From Coriobacteriaceae bacterium (lineage in GTDB: Bacteria; Actinomycetota; Coriobacteriia; Coriobacteriales; UMGS124): 57,193 bases of DNA. This document shows positions 1-8,375 of the stretch, piece after piece (the stretch's first letter is position 1; each line of letters opens with the position of its first letter). The notes below the pieces were generated by a model. The model did not search any database. It saw only the letters and a program-made list of their open reading frames with translations, and had not been told where the DNA came from. The stretch spans positions 1 to 57,193 of the forward strand of contig JAHZGC010000027.1 in assembly GCA_019421015.1 (NCBI GenBank), read 5' to 3'. Made by a program: the position numbers and the translations under genes.

Positions 1-148
1 AGCGGGCGGGGACGTCGCCTCCCGCCAGCAGGCGCAGGCGCGCCATGGCCTCGGGCAGGGCTGCGGCGAAGGCCCCCTCGTCAAGCCGGCCGGCGTGCTC
101 GTCGCGGTAGAAGGCGAAGTCGGGGGCCGGCGCGCTACTCGGTGCCAT
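1..148 (-). CDS. Head-tail connector-like protein, 5' part only
   Basis: A minus-strand frame opens with ATG at 148 and stays open to the window edge, giving 49 residues. It overlaps the end of the major capsid gene by 14 bases. The start MAPSSAPAPDFAFYRDEHAG and the following residues, rich in Leu, Ala and Arg, resemble the N-terminus of Gp6-like head-tail connectors. Those proteins often begin with an aromatic-Tyr-Gly/Gly-x-Leu pattern and follow the capsid gene. The assignment rests mainly on position. The gene is cut by the window, so length and C-terminal domains are unknown. Confidence 0.55.
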   Translation of the reverse strand, partial: MAPSSAPAPDFAFYRDEHAGRLDEGAFAAALPEAMARLRLLAGGDVPAR

Positions 149-1100
149 CTTCGCCGCCGGCCTCGCTGCCGCCGGCCTCGCTGCCGCCGCCGGAGCCGCC
201 GCCCTGGGGCGCGACGTAGGCGCGCAGCACGGCCGCCGACTTGGTCTTGCGCAGCGCGCAGCCGCACACGAACTCGGCGTCGCCGCTCTTCACCGCACCG
301 GGGCTGGACCAGTCGGGCAGGTGCACCGAGATGGCCTCCCCGCCGGAGAGGGTGATGCCGTGGAAGTCCTCCATGCCGAAGCAGACCGCGTAGACGTCGT
401 TCGTCGTCATGGCGCCGTCGCGCAGCTGCTCGATGCGGATGCCGTCCCAGCTGCTCACGCGGTGGCCGGCGCCGTCCATGGTCACGTTGGAGATGCCCAG
501 CTCGCGGCACACGGCGTTGATGCGCGCGTACATGGAGGGGGCCACGATGATCGCGTCCGGGTCGCGGTGCAGGGCGCCGAGCAGCACGTCCATCTCGCTG
601 GCGAAGGCCAGCGCCTTCTCCTTGGTGACCGCGGAGAGGTCGACGGCGCTCCTGAACTCCGTGGATGTGCCCGTGAGGGCCTTGGAGAGGCCGTCGAAGC
701 CGTTCTTCTCGGTCTTGGTGTCGCCGTTGATGACGGTCGCGTTGAACTTGCGGATGATCGCGTTCTTGGACTCGGCGACGTACTCCGCGTACAGGTCCTC
801 CGCCGCGCGCTTCGCCACGCGGTCCATCTTCCAGCTGTCGGAGAGGATGCCGGGCGACGTGGTGATGCGCTTGAACTTGATCTCGCTCTGCTCGGGCTCG
901 CTGTTGAGCGCGCGGAACTTCGCCGTCATCAGCTCGGTTATGCGCTTGTACGAGTAGACGAGGTCGCTGCGACCGGCGTTCAGGCAGTCGTCGAACGTCA
1001 TGGCCGAAAGAAGAAAAGAGTCCGTGACGATCTCGTTGATGAAGCCTTGGACTAGCTTGTCCTGGGCGTTCTCCGCGAGGTCGGCAAGCGTTACCGACAT
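135..1100 (-). CDS. Phage major capsid protein
   Basis: This 321-residue protein would form the icosahedral shell. It lies directly after a scaffold gene (3-base gap) and before a connector, the usual head-gene order. The sequence starts MSVTLADLAENAQDKLVQGF, has a central alpha/beta region with the pattern LLGALHRDPDAIIVAPSMYA, and ends in a Gly/Ser/Glu-rich tail (about residues 297-321). These features fit the HK97-fold capsid proteins of siphophages, in which a start such as LAENAQDKL is common. A good ribosome site (AGGGGG) precedes ATG at 1100. The disordered acidic tail is an unusual extension. Family membership is inferred from pattern and gene order. Confidence 0.8.
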   Translation of the reverse strand: MSVTLADLAENAQDKLVQGFINEIVTDSFLLSAMTFDDCLNAGRSDLVYSYKRITELMTAKFRALNSEPEQSEIKFKRITTSPGILSDSWKMDRVAKRAAEDLYAEYVAESKNAIIRKFNATVINGDTKTEKNGFDGLSKALTGTSTEFRSAVDLSAVTKEKALAFASEMDVLLGALHRDPDAIIVAPSMYARINAVCRELGISNVTMDGAGHRVSSWDGIRIEQLRDGAMTTNDVYAVCFGMEDFHGITLSGGEAISVHLPDWSSPGAVKSGDAEFVCGCALRKTKSAAVLRAYVAPQGGGSGGGSEAGGSEAGGEDGTE

Positions 1101-1103
1101 GTG

Positions 1104-1601
1104 CTACCCCCTGTCCTTGAGTGCTTCCCTGATGGTCTTCGCCTGGCCGGAAGCGGGGTCCCGGGCGGTTCCGCCCCCGGTCGATACGGTCTTGACCTGG
1201 CCGAAGAGGTATGGGCACGCCTCCTTGAGCTTCGCCACGTCGCCCCCGTAGTCGCCGAGCAGGGCCTTGGCGGCCTTCGCGTTGACGCAGCCGGCGGCCG
1301 ACAGCGCCGAGTTGGTGCGCTCGTCCGCGAGCTGCGCCTTGAGCTCCTCGACGGCCTTCATGGCGTCGGCGGCCTTGCCGCCCTCGCCCCTCAGGCGCTC
1401 GACCTCGGCCTTGAGCTCGCCGATGGCCTTGTCGCGGTTGGCGATGTCGCGCTCGTACTGGTGGCGGTTGACCGTGTTGCCCTCGCCGGCTCCGGTGTCC
1501 TGGGGCTTCGCGCCCTCGCCGGCCTTGGGGTCCTGGGGCTGCGCCTGCGGGTCCTGGGGCTTCGCGCCCTCGCCGCCTGCAGCGGTGCTCTCTGGGTCCA
1601 T
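1104..1601 (-). CDS. Phage scaffold protein (GP20-like)
   Basis: A 165-residue protein with three regions: a Pro/Gln/Gly-rich N-terminus made of near repeats of AKPQDP; a coiled-coil-forming stretch around residues 45-95 (YERDIANRDKAIGELKAEVERL); and a C-terminal segment with the helix-rich pattern CVNAKAAKALLGDYGGD. This layout and the position just before the capsid gene match the GP20-type minor structural/scaffold proteins, which direct procapsid assembly and are then lost. The start at 1601 is chosen over a longer frame because GAGAGGAG lies five bases upstream. A GC-rich hairpin precedes the gene. Confidence 0.75.
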   Translation of the reverse strand: MDPESTAAGGEGAKPQDPQAQPQDPKAGEGAKPQDTGAGEGNTVNRHQYERDIANRDKAIGELKAEVERLRGEGGKAADAMKAVEELKAQLADERTNSALSAAGCVNAKAAKALLGDYGGDVAKLKEACPYLFGQVKTVSTGGGTARDPASGQAKTIREALKDRG

Positions 1602-1673
1602 GCCGCTCCTCTCGGGTACCGCGGGGCCTCTCCCCGCCGTCGTGAGCATGGTCGGGCCCGGGTAACGCGGCAA

Positions 1674-1708
1674 GGAAACGGCCCGCCCCGCGCGGTGCGG
1701 GACGGGCC
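1674..1708 (-). terminator. GC-rich hairpin between phage genes
   Basis: On the minus strand GGCCCG and CGGGCC arms (1680-1685 and 1703-1708 on plus) enclose a further CCCGC/GCGGG stem, followed by GTTTCC. It lies between the zinc-finger gene and the scaffold gene. The T-run is short, so it may attenuate rather than fully terminate transcription. Confidence 0.45.
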
Positions 1709-1736
1709 TCGGGTTCGTGCGGCTCTCATGCCCTCG

Positions 1737-2015
1737 TCAGTGCCTGAACAGGCCGTCTATGGCCCGGCGGTTCTCCTCGAGCTGGTCCCTGTAACGCCGG
1801 GCGCACCCCTCGCACAGGGTCCTGGCATCGCCGATGTGGTAGTCGGTGACCGCGTAGCCGTCGCGCCCAAGCAGCTCCCAGTGCGGCAGCTTGCGGACTA
1901 TGGCGGGGGCGTCGGCGTCGAACGCCCTCCCGCCGTGCATCCCCTCCGCCAGCGTCACGGCCTCCGCGCGGCCGCACATGTCGCACGTGACCTTCGCGGT
2001 GATGTCTATGGGCAT
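1737..2015 (-). CDS. Small zinc-ribbon protein
   Basis: A 92-residue protein starting MPIDITAKVTCDMCGRAEAV, with a CxxC pair near residues 10-13 and a second CEGC pair near residue 73, so it probably binds one zinc ion. The region between the pairs contains the WELLGRDGYAVTDYHIG pattern often found in small phage and bacterial Zn-ribbon proteins. The upstream extension of the frame is Arg-rich and non-protein-like, so ATG at 2015 with GAAGAG upstream is preferred. It sits between the minor capsid group and the scaffold gene. Its role is unknown; it is one of several small Cys-pair proteins in this prophage. Confidence 0.7.
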   Translation of the reverse strand: MPIDITAKVTCDMCGRAEAVTLAEGMHGGRAFDADAPAIVRKLPHWELLGRDGYAVTDYHIGDARTLCEGCARRYRDQLEENRRAIDGLFRH

Positions 2016-2062
2016 CTCTTCGAATCCTCTCTGCTCGCGCCCGCAAACGGGGCGGCCCTCCG

Positions 2063-2290
2063 TCAGCGCGGCTCCTTCGGCTCCAGAAGCTCGGCGAACT
2101 CGCTGGAGTATACGTCGCGCACGCGGCCGTCGTCGCCCTCGAGGGAGATGTAGCCGTCCTCCGTCGGGTCGTCCCACTCGCTCTCGTAGTCGAAGTAGCG
2201 CCCCGACACGACGGTACCGCGGGTGGTTCGGATGGACCCCGACCCGACACGCCCTATCGCCTGGCACGCCCTTCTGAACTCCTCGGTCAT
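2063..2290 (-). CDS. Small acidic protein, possible immunity partner of the capsid-toxin
   Basis: A 75-residue acidic protein whose ATG overlaps the stop of the minor capsid-toxin gene (ATGA at 2287-2290), so the two are probably translationally coupled. The centre holds a strand-rich pattern (TTRGTVVSGRYFDYESEWDD), then YISLEGDDGRVRDVYSSE. The pattern resembles small SH3-like barrel proteins but I do not recognise a family. Small acidic proteins encoded just after polymorphic-toxin domains are often immunity proteins. That idea rests on position and charge alone. It could equally be a minor structural protein. Confidence 0.65.
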   Translation of the reverse strand: MTEEFRRACQAIGRVGSGSIRTTRGTVVSGRYFDYESEWDDPTEDGYISLEGDDGRVRDVYSSEFAELLEPKEPR

Positions 2291-3984
2291 TCTTTCCTCC
2301 AGCTCGGCCTCGACGGGACCGCGTGCACGCCCCTCTTGGAGTAGTGCAGCGTCAAAGAGCCGGTCTCGGACTCCCTACCGTTCTCGTCCCTCCACACCCC
2401 GATTATAGCCCCCGGGACCGCCAAGGTTTCCTTCACCTGCGGCTGGTCGCCCGAGACGCGGATCTCGCCCGTACCGTGCAGGCGGTCTACGATCTCCTGC
2501 AACTCAGCCAAGGTCACCGTGACCTCGCTCTGGGTCGCCTTTCCGCCCTGCCGCGCCACGCGTTCGTCCCACTCCCTCGTGCCCCGGATGTGAGCGTTCT
2601 GCTTCTGAGCCAGTATCGCCTTGGGCTGGTGAGACGACAGGACGTGCGCCCTGGCCTCGGCCTCGGTGGCACCCGCGCGCAGCTTCCGCACCGTCTCGTC
2701 CAGGTAGCGAAGCTGGCGGTCGGGGCCCATGGCCCGGAAGTCGCCGCCCTCGTCGTCCAGGCGAGCTTTGAGCGCCTCCAGGGCCCGTGCCCGGGGTATG
2801 CCCAGGGACCTCGCGGAAGCCTTGAAGGCCTCCCCCTCCGCGAACGCGGACAGAGACGGCCCTCGCGTGCCCAGGCCCAGCGCCCTTGGCTGCTCGGCAA
2901 CCGCGTAGGCGCGCTCCCTGCGGTAGTCGCGCGGCAGGCCCGTGGCGGCGCAGTGGTCGCGCAGCCGCCTCTGGGCCGCTCCCAGCTTGACGCGCTCCTC
3001 CGCCATGTCCAGCCCCCGGGCCTGCCCGGCCGCCACGGCCCGCTTGCACGCGCGCACCCTGCGCTCGAGCTCGCGCTGGCGCTGGGTGTCGCGGTAGAGC
3101 GCGTCGGACTCATCGGGGCCCACGCCCATCTCGGGCAGCTCGGTGGCCCCCGGCGCGTAGGGGTATATGCGGTGGCGGCAGTTGCAGCCGCACAGGCCGC
3201 CGGGGGTGCCCCAGCCCGTGGCTGCGGCCAGGTCCGGGTACGCGACCCCGCCGACCCGCGCCGGGCCGTGCAGGGCGTAGGCCCTGCCCTGCCACGCGCG
3301 GTGCGACGGCCTGGCCCCGGCGTGGGCGCTCGTGTACACCAGGCCCCACCCGACGTCGTCCATGAGGGCCACCTCCTGGCGCATGCGTGCCTGCGCGGCC
3401 TCGGTCACGGCCACCCGGCGCACGGCGGCGTCCACGGGGGTAGGTGGGCCGAGCCGGTAGTCCACCACCGAGAGGCCGCGCTCCATGAGGGAGCACACAG
3501 CGCGGGCCACGGCGTCGTCAGTCCCCGCCCCCGCCAGCACGTCGGACGAGGCCTGGCCGAACGCCGCGTACCACGCGTCGGCGGCGGCGCGAGCGGCCGC
3601 GTCGCACGCCGAGACGTTGGCACGGCGCAGCGCGGCGGCCACCCCATCGGCGGCCTGCTCCGCCTGCCCGCGCGCCCACGCGCCCCACGCCCGCGAGGGG
3701 GCGTCCGCACCGACGGCCGCCAGCGCCGCCTCGTCCTGCTCGGCGCTCTCGGCCATGGCCTGGACGAAGGCGGAGCGCGCCTCGGCGGTGACGCGGGGCT
3801 CCCAGGCCGCCCACACGGCCATGGCCTCCCGCCGGAAGGCGGAGAGCGGCACGGCGTACACGTCGGGGTTGGCGGCGCCCTTCGCGAGCATGGCCGCCAG
3901 CCGCTCCATCATCAGGGCGCAGAAGCGCTCCTGCGCCCCGTGCACGATGCGCTCGGCCATGGCGTCGACGGGGTCGGCGGCCAC
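2287..3984 (-). CDS. Phage minor capsid protein with C-terminal polymorphic-toxin-50-like domain
   Basis: A 565-residue protein. The first 300 or so residues match phage minor capsid protein 2 (MuF-like head morphogenesis): an Ala-rich helical region, then VTEAAQARMRQEVALMDDVG, TSAHAGARPSHRAWQG and the Cys/His cluster CGCNCRHRIYPY. A helical linker follows. The last 100 residues contain KQNAHIRGTREWDERVARQG, a central VTLAELQEIVDRLHGTGEI, and a terminal LTLHYSKRGVHAVPSRP. These match the polymorphic toxin type 50 (Ntox50) pattern, a predicted nuclease domain. The gene starts at GTG 3984, two codons after the portal gene. Capsid proteins tipped with nuclease domains are known in Firmicutes phages. 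Function here is inferred. Confidence 0.8.
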   Translation of the reverse strand: MAADPVDAMAERIVHGAQERFCALMMERLAAMLAKGAANPDVYAVPLSAFRREAMAVWAAWEPRVTAEARSAFVQAMAESAEQDEAALAAVGADAPSRAWGAWARGQAEQAADGVAAALRRANVSACDAAARAAADAWYAAFGQASSDVLAGAGTDDAVARAVCSLMERGLSVVDYRLGPPTPVDAAVRRVAVTEAAQARMRQEVALMDDVGWGLVYTSAHAGARPSHRAWQGRAYALHGPARVGGVAYPDLAAATGWGTPGGLCGCNCRHRIYPYAPGATELPEMGVGPDESDALYRDTQRQRELERRVRACKRAVAAGQARGLDMAEERVKLGAAQRRLRDHCAATGLPRDYRRERAYAVAEQPRALGLGTRGPSLSAFAEGEAFKASARSLGIPRARALEALKARLDDEGGDFRAMGPDRQLRYLDETVRKLRAGATEAEARAHVLSSHQPKAILAQKQNAHIRGTREWDERVARQGGKATQSEVTVTLAELQEIVDRLHGTGEIRVSGDQPQVKETLAVPGAIIGVWRDENGRESETGSLTLHYSKRGVHAVPSRPSWRKE

Positions 3985-3987
3985 CGG

Positions 3988-5418
3988 CTACAGCCCCTCG
4001 CCGGGGGCGGCGTACAGCCGCGCCGTGAGCTCGCGCGCCTCCGCCTCGCCCATGCCGTAGTAGCGCATGGGGTAGATCCACGGCGGGCACAGACCCCGGG
4101 CTATGTCGTCCTTCACCATGGCCCGCTCGCTGGCGGTGTCCTCCACGACCGAGTCGTCCCACTCGACGGCGACCTCCGGGGCTTCCGACACGAGAGATCC
4201 GGAGCGCGACCCGGCCTCGGCGGCCCACATGCCGGCCAGCGCGCGCGAAAGGCAGGCCCCCAGCACGGCCTCGTGCTTCTGCACCGTGCGCAGGAGCTGG
4301 GACCCGTCGGCCACGACCTCCGTGGCGGTCTTGGGGGCGGCACCCCCAGACGCTCGGTCGAAGGAGAAGTAGCCCCGGCCGAAGCCGCACTTGGCCGAGA
4401 GGACCGACAGCGACAGGTTGAGCACCCGCTCGAGCTGCTCGGCCCGCATGTCGGGGTTGTACACGGTCAGGGGAACCCCGTCGTTCACGGAGCCGAGCAG
4501 TGTGGTGAACATCATGGCGTCCACGCTGTCGGAGAACAGCGGCTCGTCTGTCTCCTTGTCGCGCAGGACCCCCTGCTCGTCGACGAAGACACGCACCCGG
4601 CACAGACGCATGGCCCAGTAGAACTGGTCGAACGCCTCGTCCACCGCGCGCACGGCGTCCAGGGCGTCGTCGAAGACGCTCACCCCCAGCGGGGTGTAGC
4701 GCTCGTAGGTGTTGGCTATGGCCGGGGCCGCCAGGGCGAAGGTCGGCAGCGCCGATCCCGTGCGCACCTCGGGCGCCACCCCGTCGACCATCACGGGCTC
4801 CCGCGCCCGCCCGCGCTCGAACAGCCACGTGCGCACCGTGTACTCGCCGCTGGCCGGGTCGGGCTCGTGCACCTGCACCTGGTCGTACACCCTGCCCCCG
4901 GCGCTCGCCGGCGCCACGAAGGCGCACGCCGCGCACTCCCTGCCGCCCGCGCCCAGCGGCACCGTCTCGAAGGCGTCGTAGGAGCGCAGGCGCGCGCGGG
5001 CGTCGGGGCTGGCGGCAGCCCCGTCCAGCACGCCGGAGAGCTCCACGGCCAGCGCCCCGGTGCCCTGGGCCATGTAGCGGCCGACGAAGCCCGGCAGCGA
5101 GGCCAGCACGGCGGGGACCCGCTCCTCGAGCCACGCCCCCATGGCGGCGTCGGGGCTGCCCACCTGGGTCTCGCCGTCCAGGATCAGCCGCTCGAACTCC
5201 TCGCACACCATGCGCGCCGGGCGCAGGGTCAGGTGCCGCTCGCAGTAGGGCCTGAGGCTGTCGTCGACCTGCGCGTAGAACTCGCTCGAGCAGTCGTACC
5301 AGCTCCACCAGTCGCCCTGCCTCTTCGCCATGCACGTGTCCGGCTCGTACCCCGCCTTGCGCAGGAACCTCAGCGCCCACTCCGGCACCCGCCTTTGCGA
5401 CCTGGACCTAGACCCCAT
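3988..5418 (-). CDS. Phage portal protein
   Basis: A 476-residue protein placed between the large terminase and the minor capsid protein, the standard slot for the portal, a dodecameric DNA channel at one capsid vertex. Consistent regions are YAQVDDSLRPYCERHLTLRP near the N-terminus, TYERYTPLGVSVFDDALDAV in the middle, and FGRGYFSF followed by KTATEV and the helical LLRTVQKHEAVLG, as in SPP1 gp6-like portals. The length is usual for the family. The start at 5418 is preceded by AGGGGGG. The terminase stop lies 12 bases upstream, so the genes are co-transcribed. Confidence 0.82.
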   Translation of the reverse strand: MGSRSRSQRRVPEWALRFLRKAGYEPDTCMAKRQGDWWSWYDCSSEFYAQVDDSLRPYCERHLTLRPARMVCEEFERLILDGETQVGSPDAAMGAWLEERVPAVLASLPGFVGRYMAQGTGALAVELSGVLDGAAASPDARARLRSYDAFETVPLGAGGRECAACAFVAPASAGGRVYDQVQVHEPDPASGEYTVRTWLFERGRAREPVMVDGVAPEVRTGSALPTFALAAPAIANTYERYTPLGVSVFDDALDAVRAVDEAFDQFYWAMRLCRVRVFVDEQGVLRDKETDEPLFSDSVDAMMFTTLLGSVNDGVPLTVYNPDMRAEQLERVLNLSLSVLSAKCGFGRGYFSFDRASGGAAPKTATEVVADGSQLLRTVQKHEAVLGACLSRALAGMWAAEAGSRSGSLVSEAPEVAVEWDDSVVEDTASERAMVKDDIARGLCPPWIYPMRYYGMGEAEARELTARLYAAPGEGL

Positions 5419-5430
5419 GCGGACCCCCCT

Positions 5431-7029
5431 CTAGACCATCCTCCTGTCGGCTATGAGGGTGGAGACGGCGTAACGCACGGCGTCTATGGCGTGGTTGTCG
5501 CGGTCGGGGAGGTTGCCGGTGGGCTCGCCGTCGTCCGTCAGCTCGTAGGCGTAGCGGGGGAACTCCTCGGCGGCAAGGGCACAGCCCGGGTCTATCACGA
5601 TGGCCGTTCTGTTCTGCAGCCACTTGACGGAGTTGCGCACGTCGTGGGCGCCGGTCTTGGGGGCCTTGACGGCGCGGATGCCCTCGTTTTTGTAGTCGGC
5701 TATGGACTTGGGCTCGGCGCTGTCGCACACCACGGTCGCGTAGGGCTCCCGCCCCATGGTCCGCGCCACCATGGCGGCGGTCTCGGTGTTGGAGAGGCCG
5801 CGGCCGTGCAGCTCCCGCAGCACGTAGAGGGTGCGCGTCTTGCCCACGTAGGCGCACTCCACCCACACCCAGGGGTCGGACGAGAAGCCCCAGTCCACGC
5901 CGTAGTAGCGCGGCGCGCCCCCCACCAGCCCCCGCTCCTCCTCGGTGAGCGGGCGTGCCTCAGCGCGCGGGAACACCTCCGCGCCGAAGCCCACGGCCTC
6001 GCCCAGCCACTCGTGGCGGTACGCCTCGGGGTCGGCCTCCTTGAGCGCCAGCGCGTCGGCCAGGGTCTGCTCGGGCAGCCACCCGTCCGGCAGGTCGGTG
6101 TAGTTGGAGGTCACCACGCGCATGCCGGCGGCCACGCGCCGGTCAGCCTCGCGGTTGGCCCAGGAGTCCTTGGCCCTGGGAGGGTTGTAGGTGTGGAATC
6201 GGTAGAAGGGGCTGCCCTCGGGCGCGCCTCGCGTGGCGCTCTGGTAGACCGTGCGCACCTCGGCCATGCCCGAGAACTGGTCCACCTCCTCGAACCACTG
6301 CACGCCGAAGTAGGTGTCGCCGGGGGCCTTGAGGCCCTTGGACTTCGCGGCCTTGTCGCAGCCGCGGAACAGGATCACCTGGCCGGTCGACCTGCGCGTG
6401 AGCTTGTAGGGCCTGGTGGTGCCCGCCCACTCGTCGGCCACGCCGAGCCGCCCCATGGCCCACAGCACCTGCTCCCACACGCTGTCCTTTATGTCGCTCT
6501 GGCGCTTGACCATCACGAGGGCCGACAGCGAGGGGTCGCGCATGAGCAGCCCCACGACCTCCAGGGAGACGTAGGAGGACTTGGCGCTGGCGCGGCCGCC
6601 CTTGATCCAGTAGTCGCAGCCGGTCCCCGCCGCCGCCTCGCGGTGCAGCGGCACGAAGGGGTCGGCCATCTCGAGGCAGTAGTCGAAGGCGAACGGGCGC
6701 TCCCCGCCGTCCTCACCCTCGCCGTCGCCCGCAAGCTCGGCCAGGGCCTTGAAGGAGCGCACGTCGCCCTTGAGCGCCCTGCTGGCCTGCATCGCCACCA
6801 TGCCGGCGCCCACCGTCAGGTCGTCGGGACCCAGGCCGTCGGCGGAGGCCGCCACCTGCGCCGCCATGCGCGGCTCAAGGCCGCTGCCCATGACGTCGAG
6901 CGCCAGCTGGCGCAGGCCTTTGCGGCGGCGCTTGGAGGCCCCGGAGGCTATGCCCCCGGCGCGGCCCATCTCCCGGGCTTCTGCCGGGCTATACGGAGGT
7001 CGCAGGTTCTGCGGATTCGCTCGTCCCAT
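5431..7029 (-). CDS. Phage terminase large subunit with small-subunit-like N-terminus
   Basis: A 532-residue packaging motor. The ATPase domain shows a Walker A-like GGRASAKSS near residue 140 and the Walker B segment VQWFEEVDQF. The RNase H-like nuclease domain has YYGVDWGFSSDP and the late acidic pair in DNHAIDAVRYA. The first 100 residues (MGRANPQNLRPPYSPAEARE, then GGIASGASKRRRK) look like the N-terminus of separate small terminases, and no separate small subunit gene precedes this one. The start at 7029 is chosen because the frame upstream overlaps the methyltransferase and a terminator and is not protein-like; its ribosome site is weak. Confidence 0.88.
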   Translation of the reverse strand: MGRANPQNLRPPYSPAEAREMGRAGGIASGASKRRRKGLRQLALDVMGSGLEPRMAAQVAASADGLGPDDLTVGAGMVAMQASRALKGDVRSFKALAELAGDGEGEDGGERPFAFDYCLEMADPFVPLHREAAAGTGCDYWIKGGRASAKSSYVSLEVVGLLMRDPSLSALVMVKRQSDIKDSVWEQVLWAMGRLGVADEWAGTTRPYKLTRRSTGQVILFRGCDKAAKSKGLKAPGDTYFGVQWFEEVDQFSGMAEVRTVYQSATRGAPEGSPFYRFHTYNPPRAKDSWANREADRRVAAGMRVVTSNYTDLPDGWLPEQTLADALALKEADPEAYRHEWLGEAVGFGAEVFPRAEARPLTEEERGLVGGAPRYYGVDWGFSSDPWVWVECAYVGKTRTLYVLRELHGRGLSNTETAAMVARTMGREPYATVVCDSAEPKSIADYKNEGIRAVKAPKTGAHDVRNSVKWLQNRTAIVIDPGCALAAEEFPRYAYELTDDGEPTGNLPDRDNHAIDAVRYAVSTLIADRRMV

Positions 7030-7049
7030 GGCCCCATAATCGGCCCCTG

Positions 7050-7086
7050 AAAACGCAAAGGGGCCGCCCCCCGGAAGGGCGGCCCC
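7050..7086 (-). terminator. Rho-independent terminator between methyltransferase and terminase genes
   Basis: Perfect 10-bp arms GGGGCCGCCC (7060-7069) and GGGCGGCCCC (7077-7086) form a stable hairpin. On the minus strand it is followed by TTTGCGTTTT. It lies just after the methyltransferase stop and 20 bases before the terminase start, so late packaging genes may depend on read-through or antitermination. Confidence 0.75.
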
Positions 7087-7094
7087 GCGGCCCC

Positions 7095-8375
7095 TCAGCG
7101 CTCCCTCTCGGCCCTGCGGCCGGTGAACGCCTCCCACCTCGTGAGGATCACGTCGCAGTACCTCGGGTCGAGCTCCATGGCGAGGCACCGCCTCCCCATC
7201 TGCTCGCACGCCACGAGCGTCGAGCCGCTGCCGGCGAAGCAGTCGAGCACCGTGTCGCCGGGGCGGGTGGAGTTCCCCACCAGGTACGCCATGAGCCTCA
7301 CGGGCTTCATGGTCGGGTGCTCGCCGTTGCGGGCGGGCTTCTCGCAGTCGATGACCGTGCACGCCCTCCTCTCGGAGAGGACCGCCTTGGCCCACCTGAG
7401 CAGCTCGTCCTTCTTCATGGAGTCGAGGTCGGGCGAGTCCTCAACCACGGTGGTCTCCCTGCGGCTGTCGGTGAAGTAGTGCGCCGCGCCCTCCTTCCAA
7501 CCGTACAGGCACGGCTCGTGCTTCCACTGGTAGTCCTGGCGCCCCAGCACGAGGGAGCCCTTGTTCCAGATCAGGCACTGCCTGACCGACATGCCCGCCT
7601 CCGCGCACGCCCGCTGGAAGTTCGCCCTCTGGGTGTCGGCGTGCCAGATGTAGAACGCCGCCCCCGGCTCCATGAGGGCCATGGCGTTGGAGAAGGCGTC
7701 CCGGAGGAAGCCCACGAACTCGGCGTCGGAGCCCCACGAGTCGTTCTCGATGGTGAGCGCGTCGGCGGTCGCGCCCTGGTAGGAGACGTTGTAGGGAGGG
7801 TCGGTCAGCAGGAGCCTAGAGAGCGCCCCCCCCCCGAGCCTCCCCATGTCCTCGGCGCTCGTGGCGCTGCCGCACATGACGCGGTGGTCGCCGAGCACCC
7901 ACACCTCGCCCGGCTTGCAGCGGCACACCACCTCATCGGGGGACGGAGCCTCGTCCTCAACCACCGAGTCGAGGTCCGGCTCGTCGCCCATGAGCCCCAT
8001 GTCCCCGAGGTCGAAGCCGAACCTGCCCATGTCGAAGCCCTGCAGGCCGTCCAGCTCCAGCGCCAGCAGGCCCTCGTCCCACTCGGCCAGCTCGCCCACC
8101 TTGTTGTCGGCGAGGCGGTAGGCCGCCACCTGCTCGGGGGTGAGGTCCGCGGCCACCGTGACCGGCACCCTCTCCTCGCCCAGCGCCTGCGCCGCCTTGT
8201 AGCGCGTGTGGCCGCACACGATCGTGCCGTCGGCGTCGACCACGATGGGCTGGCGCCAGCCGAACTCCCTGATGCTCGCGGCCACCGCGTCGACGGCGGC
8301 CTCGTTCCTGCGCGGGTTGCCCGGGTACGGCCTGACCTCCCCTACGGGCACCCACTTCACCCTAAGCTCCGCCAC
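7095..8375 (-). CDS. ParB-like nuclease-fold/DNA adenine or cytosine-N4 methyltransferase fusion
   Basis: A 426-residue protein with two domains. Residues 1-120 are a ParB/Srx-like domain (VGEVRPYPGNPRRNEAAVDA, with the core VCGHTRYKAAQALG). Residues 170-420 are a beta-class N4/N6 DNA methyltransferase: the catalytic DPPY motif (TDPPYNVSYQG), HPTMKPVRL, and the SAM-binding motif DCFAGSGST. Such fusions are common in prophages beside terminase genes and may protect phage DNA from host restriction. No restriction nuclease is adjacent, so it is an orphan methylase. It starts with GTG at 8375 (GGAGAGGG upstream) and overlaps the preceding gene by 14 bases. Target sequence unknown. Confidence 0.92.
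   Translation of the reverse strand: MAELRVKWVPVGEVRPYPGNPRRNEAAVDAVAASIREFGWRQPIVVDADGTIVCGHTRYKAAQALGEERVPVTVAADLTPEQVAAYRLADNKVGELAEWDEGLLALELDGLQGFDMGRFGFDLGDMGLMGDEPDLDSVVEDEAPSPDEVVCRCKPGEVWVLGDHRVMCGSATSAEDMGRLGGGALSRLLLTDPPYNVSYQGATADALTIENDSWGSDAEFVGFLRDAFSNAMALMEPGAAFYIWHADTQRANFQRACAEAGMSVRQCLIWNKGSLVLGRQDYQWKHEPCLYGWKEGAAHYFTDSRRETTVVEDSPDLDSMKKDELLRWAKAVLSERRACTVIDCEKPARNGEHPTMKPVRLMAYLVGNSTRPGDTVLDCFAGSGSTLVACEQMGRRCLAMELDPRYCDVILTRWEAFTGRRAERER

Noticed and set aside
2323..7050. A 1,575-codon open frame on plus, opposite the portal, minor capsid and terminase genes
   Set aside because: It is the complement of recognisable phage genes in GC-rich DNA; its product is His/Arg/Gly/Leu-rich without domains.
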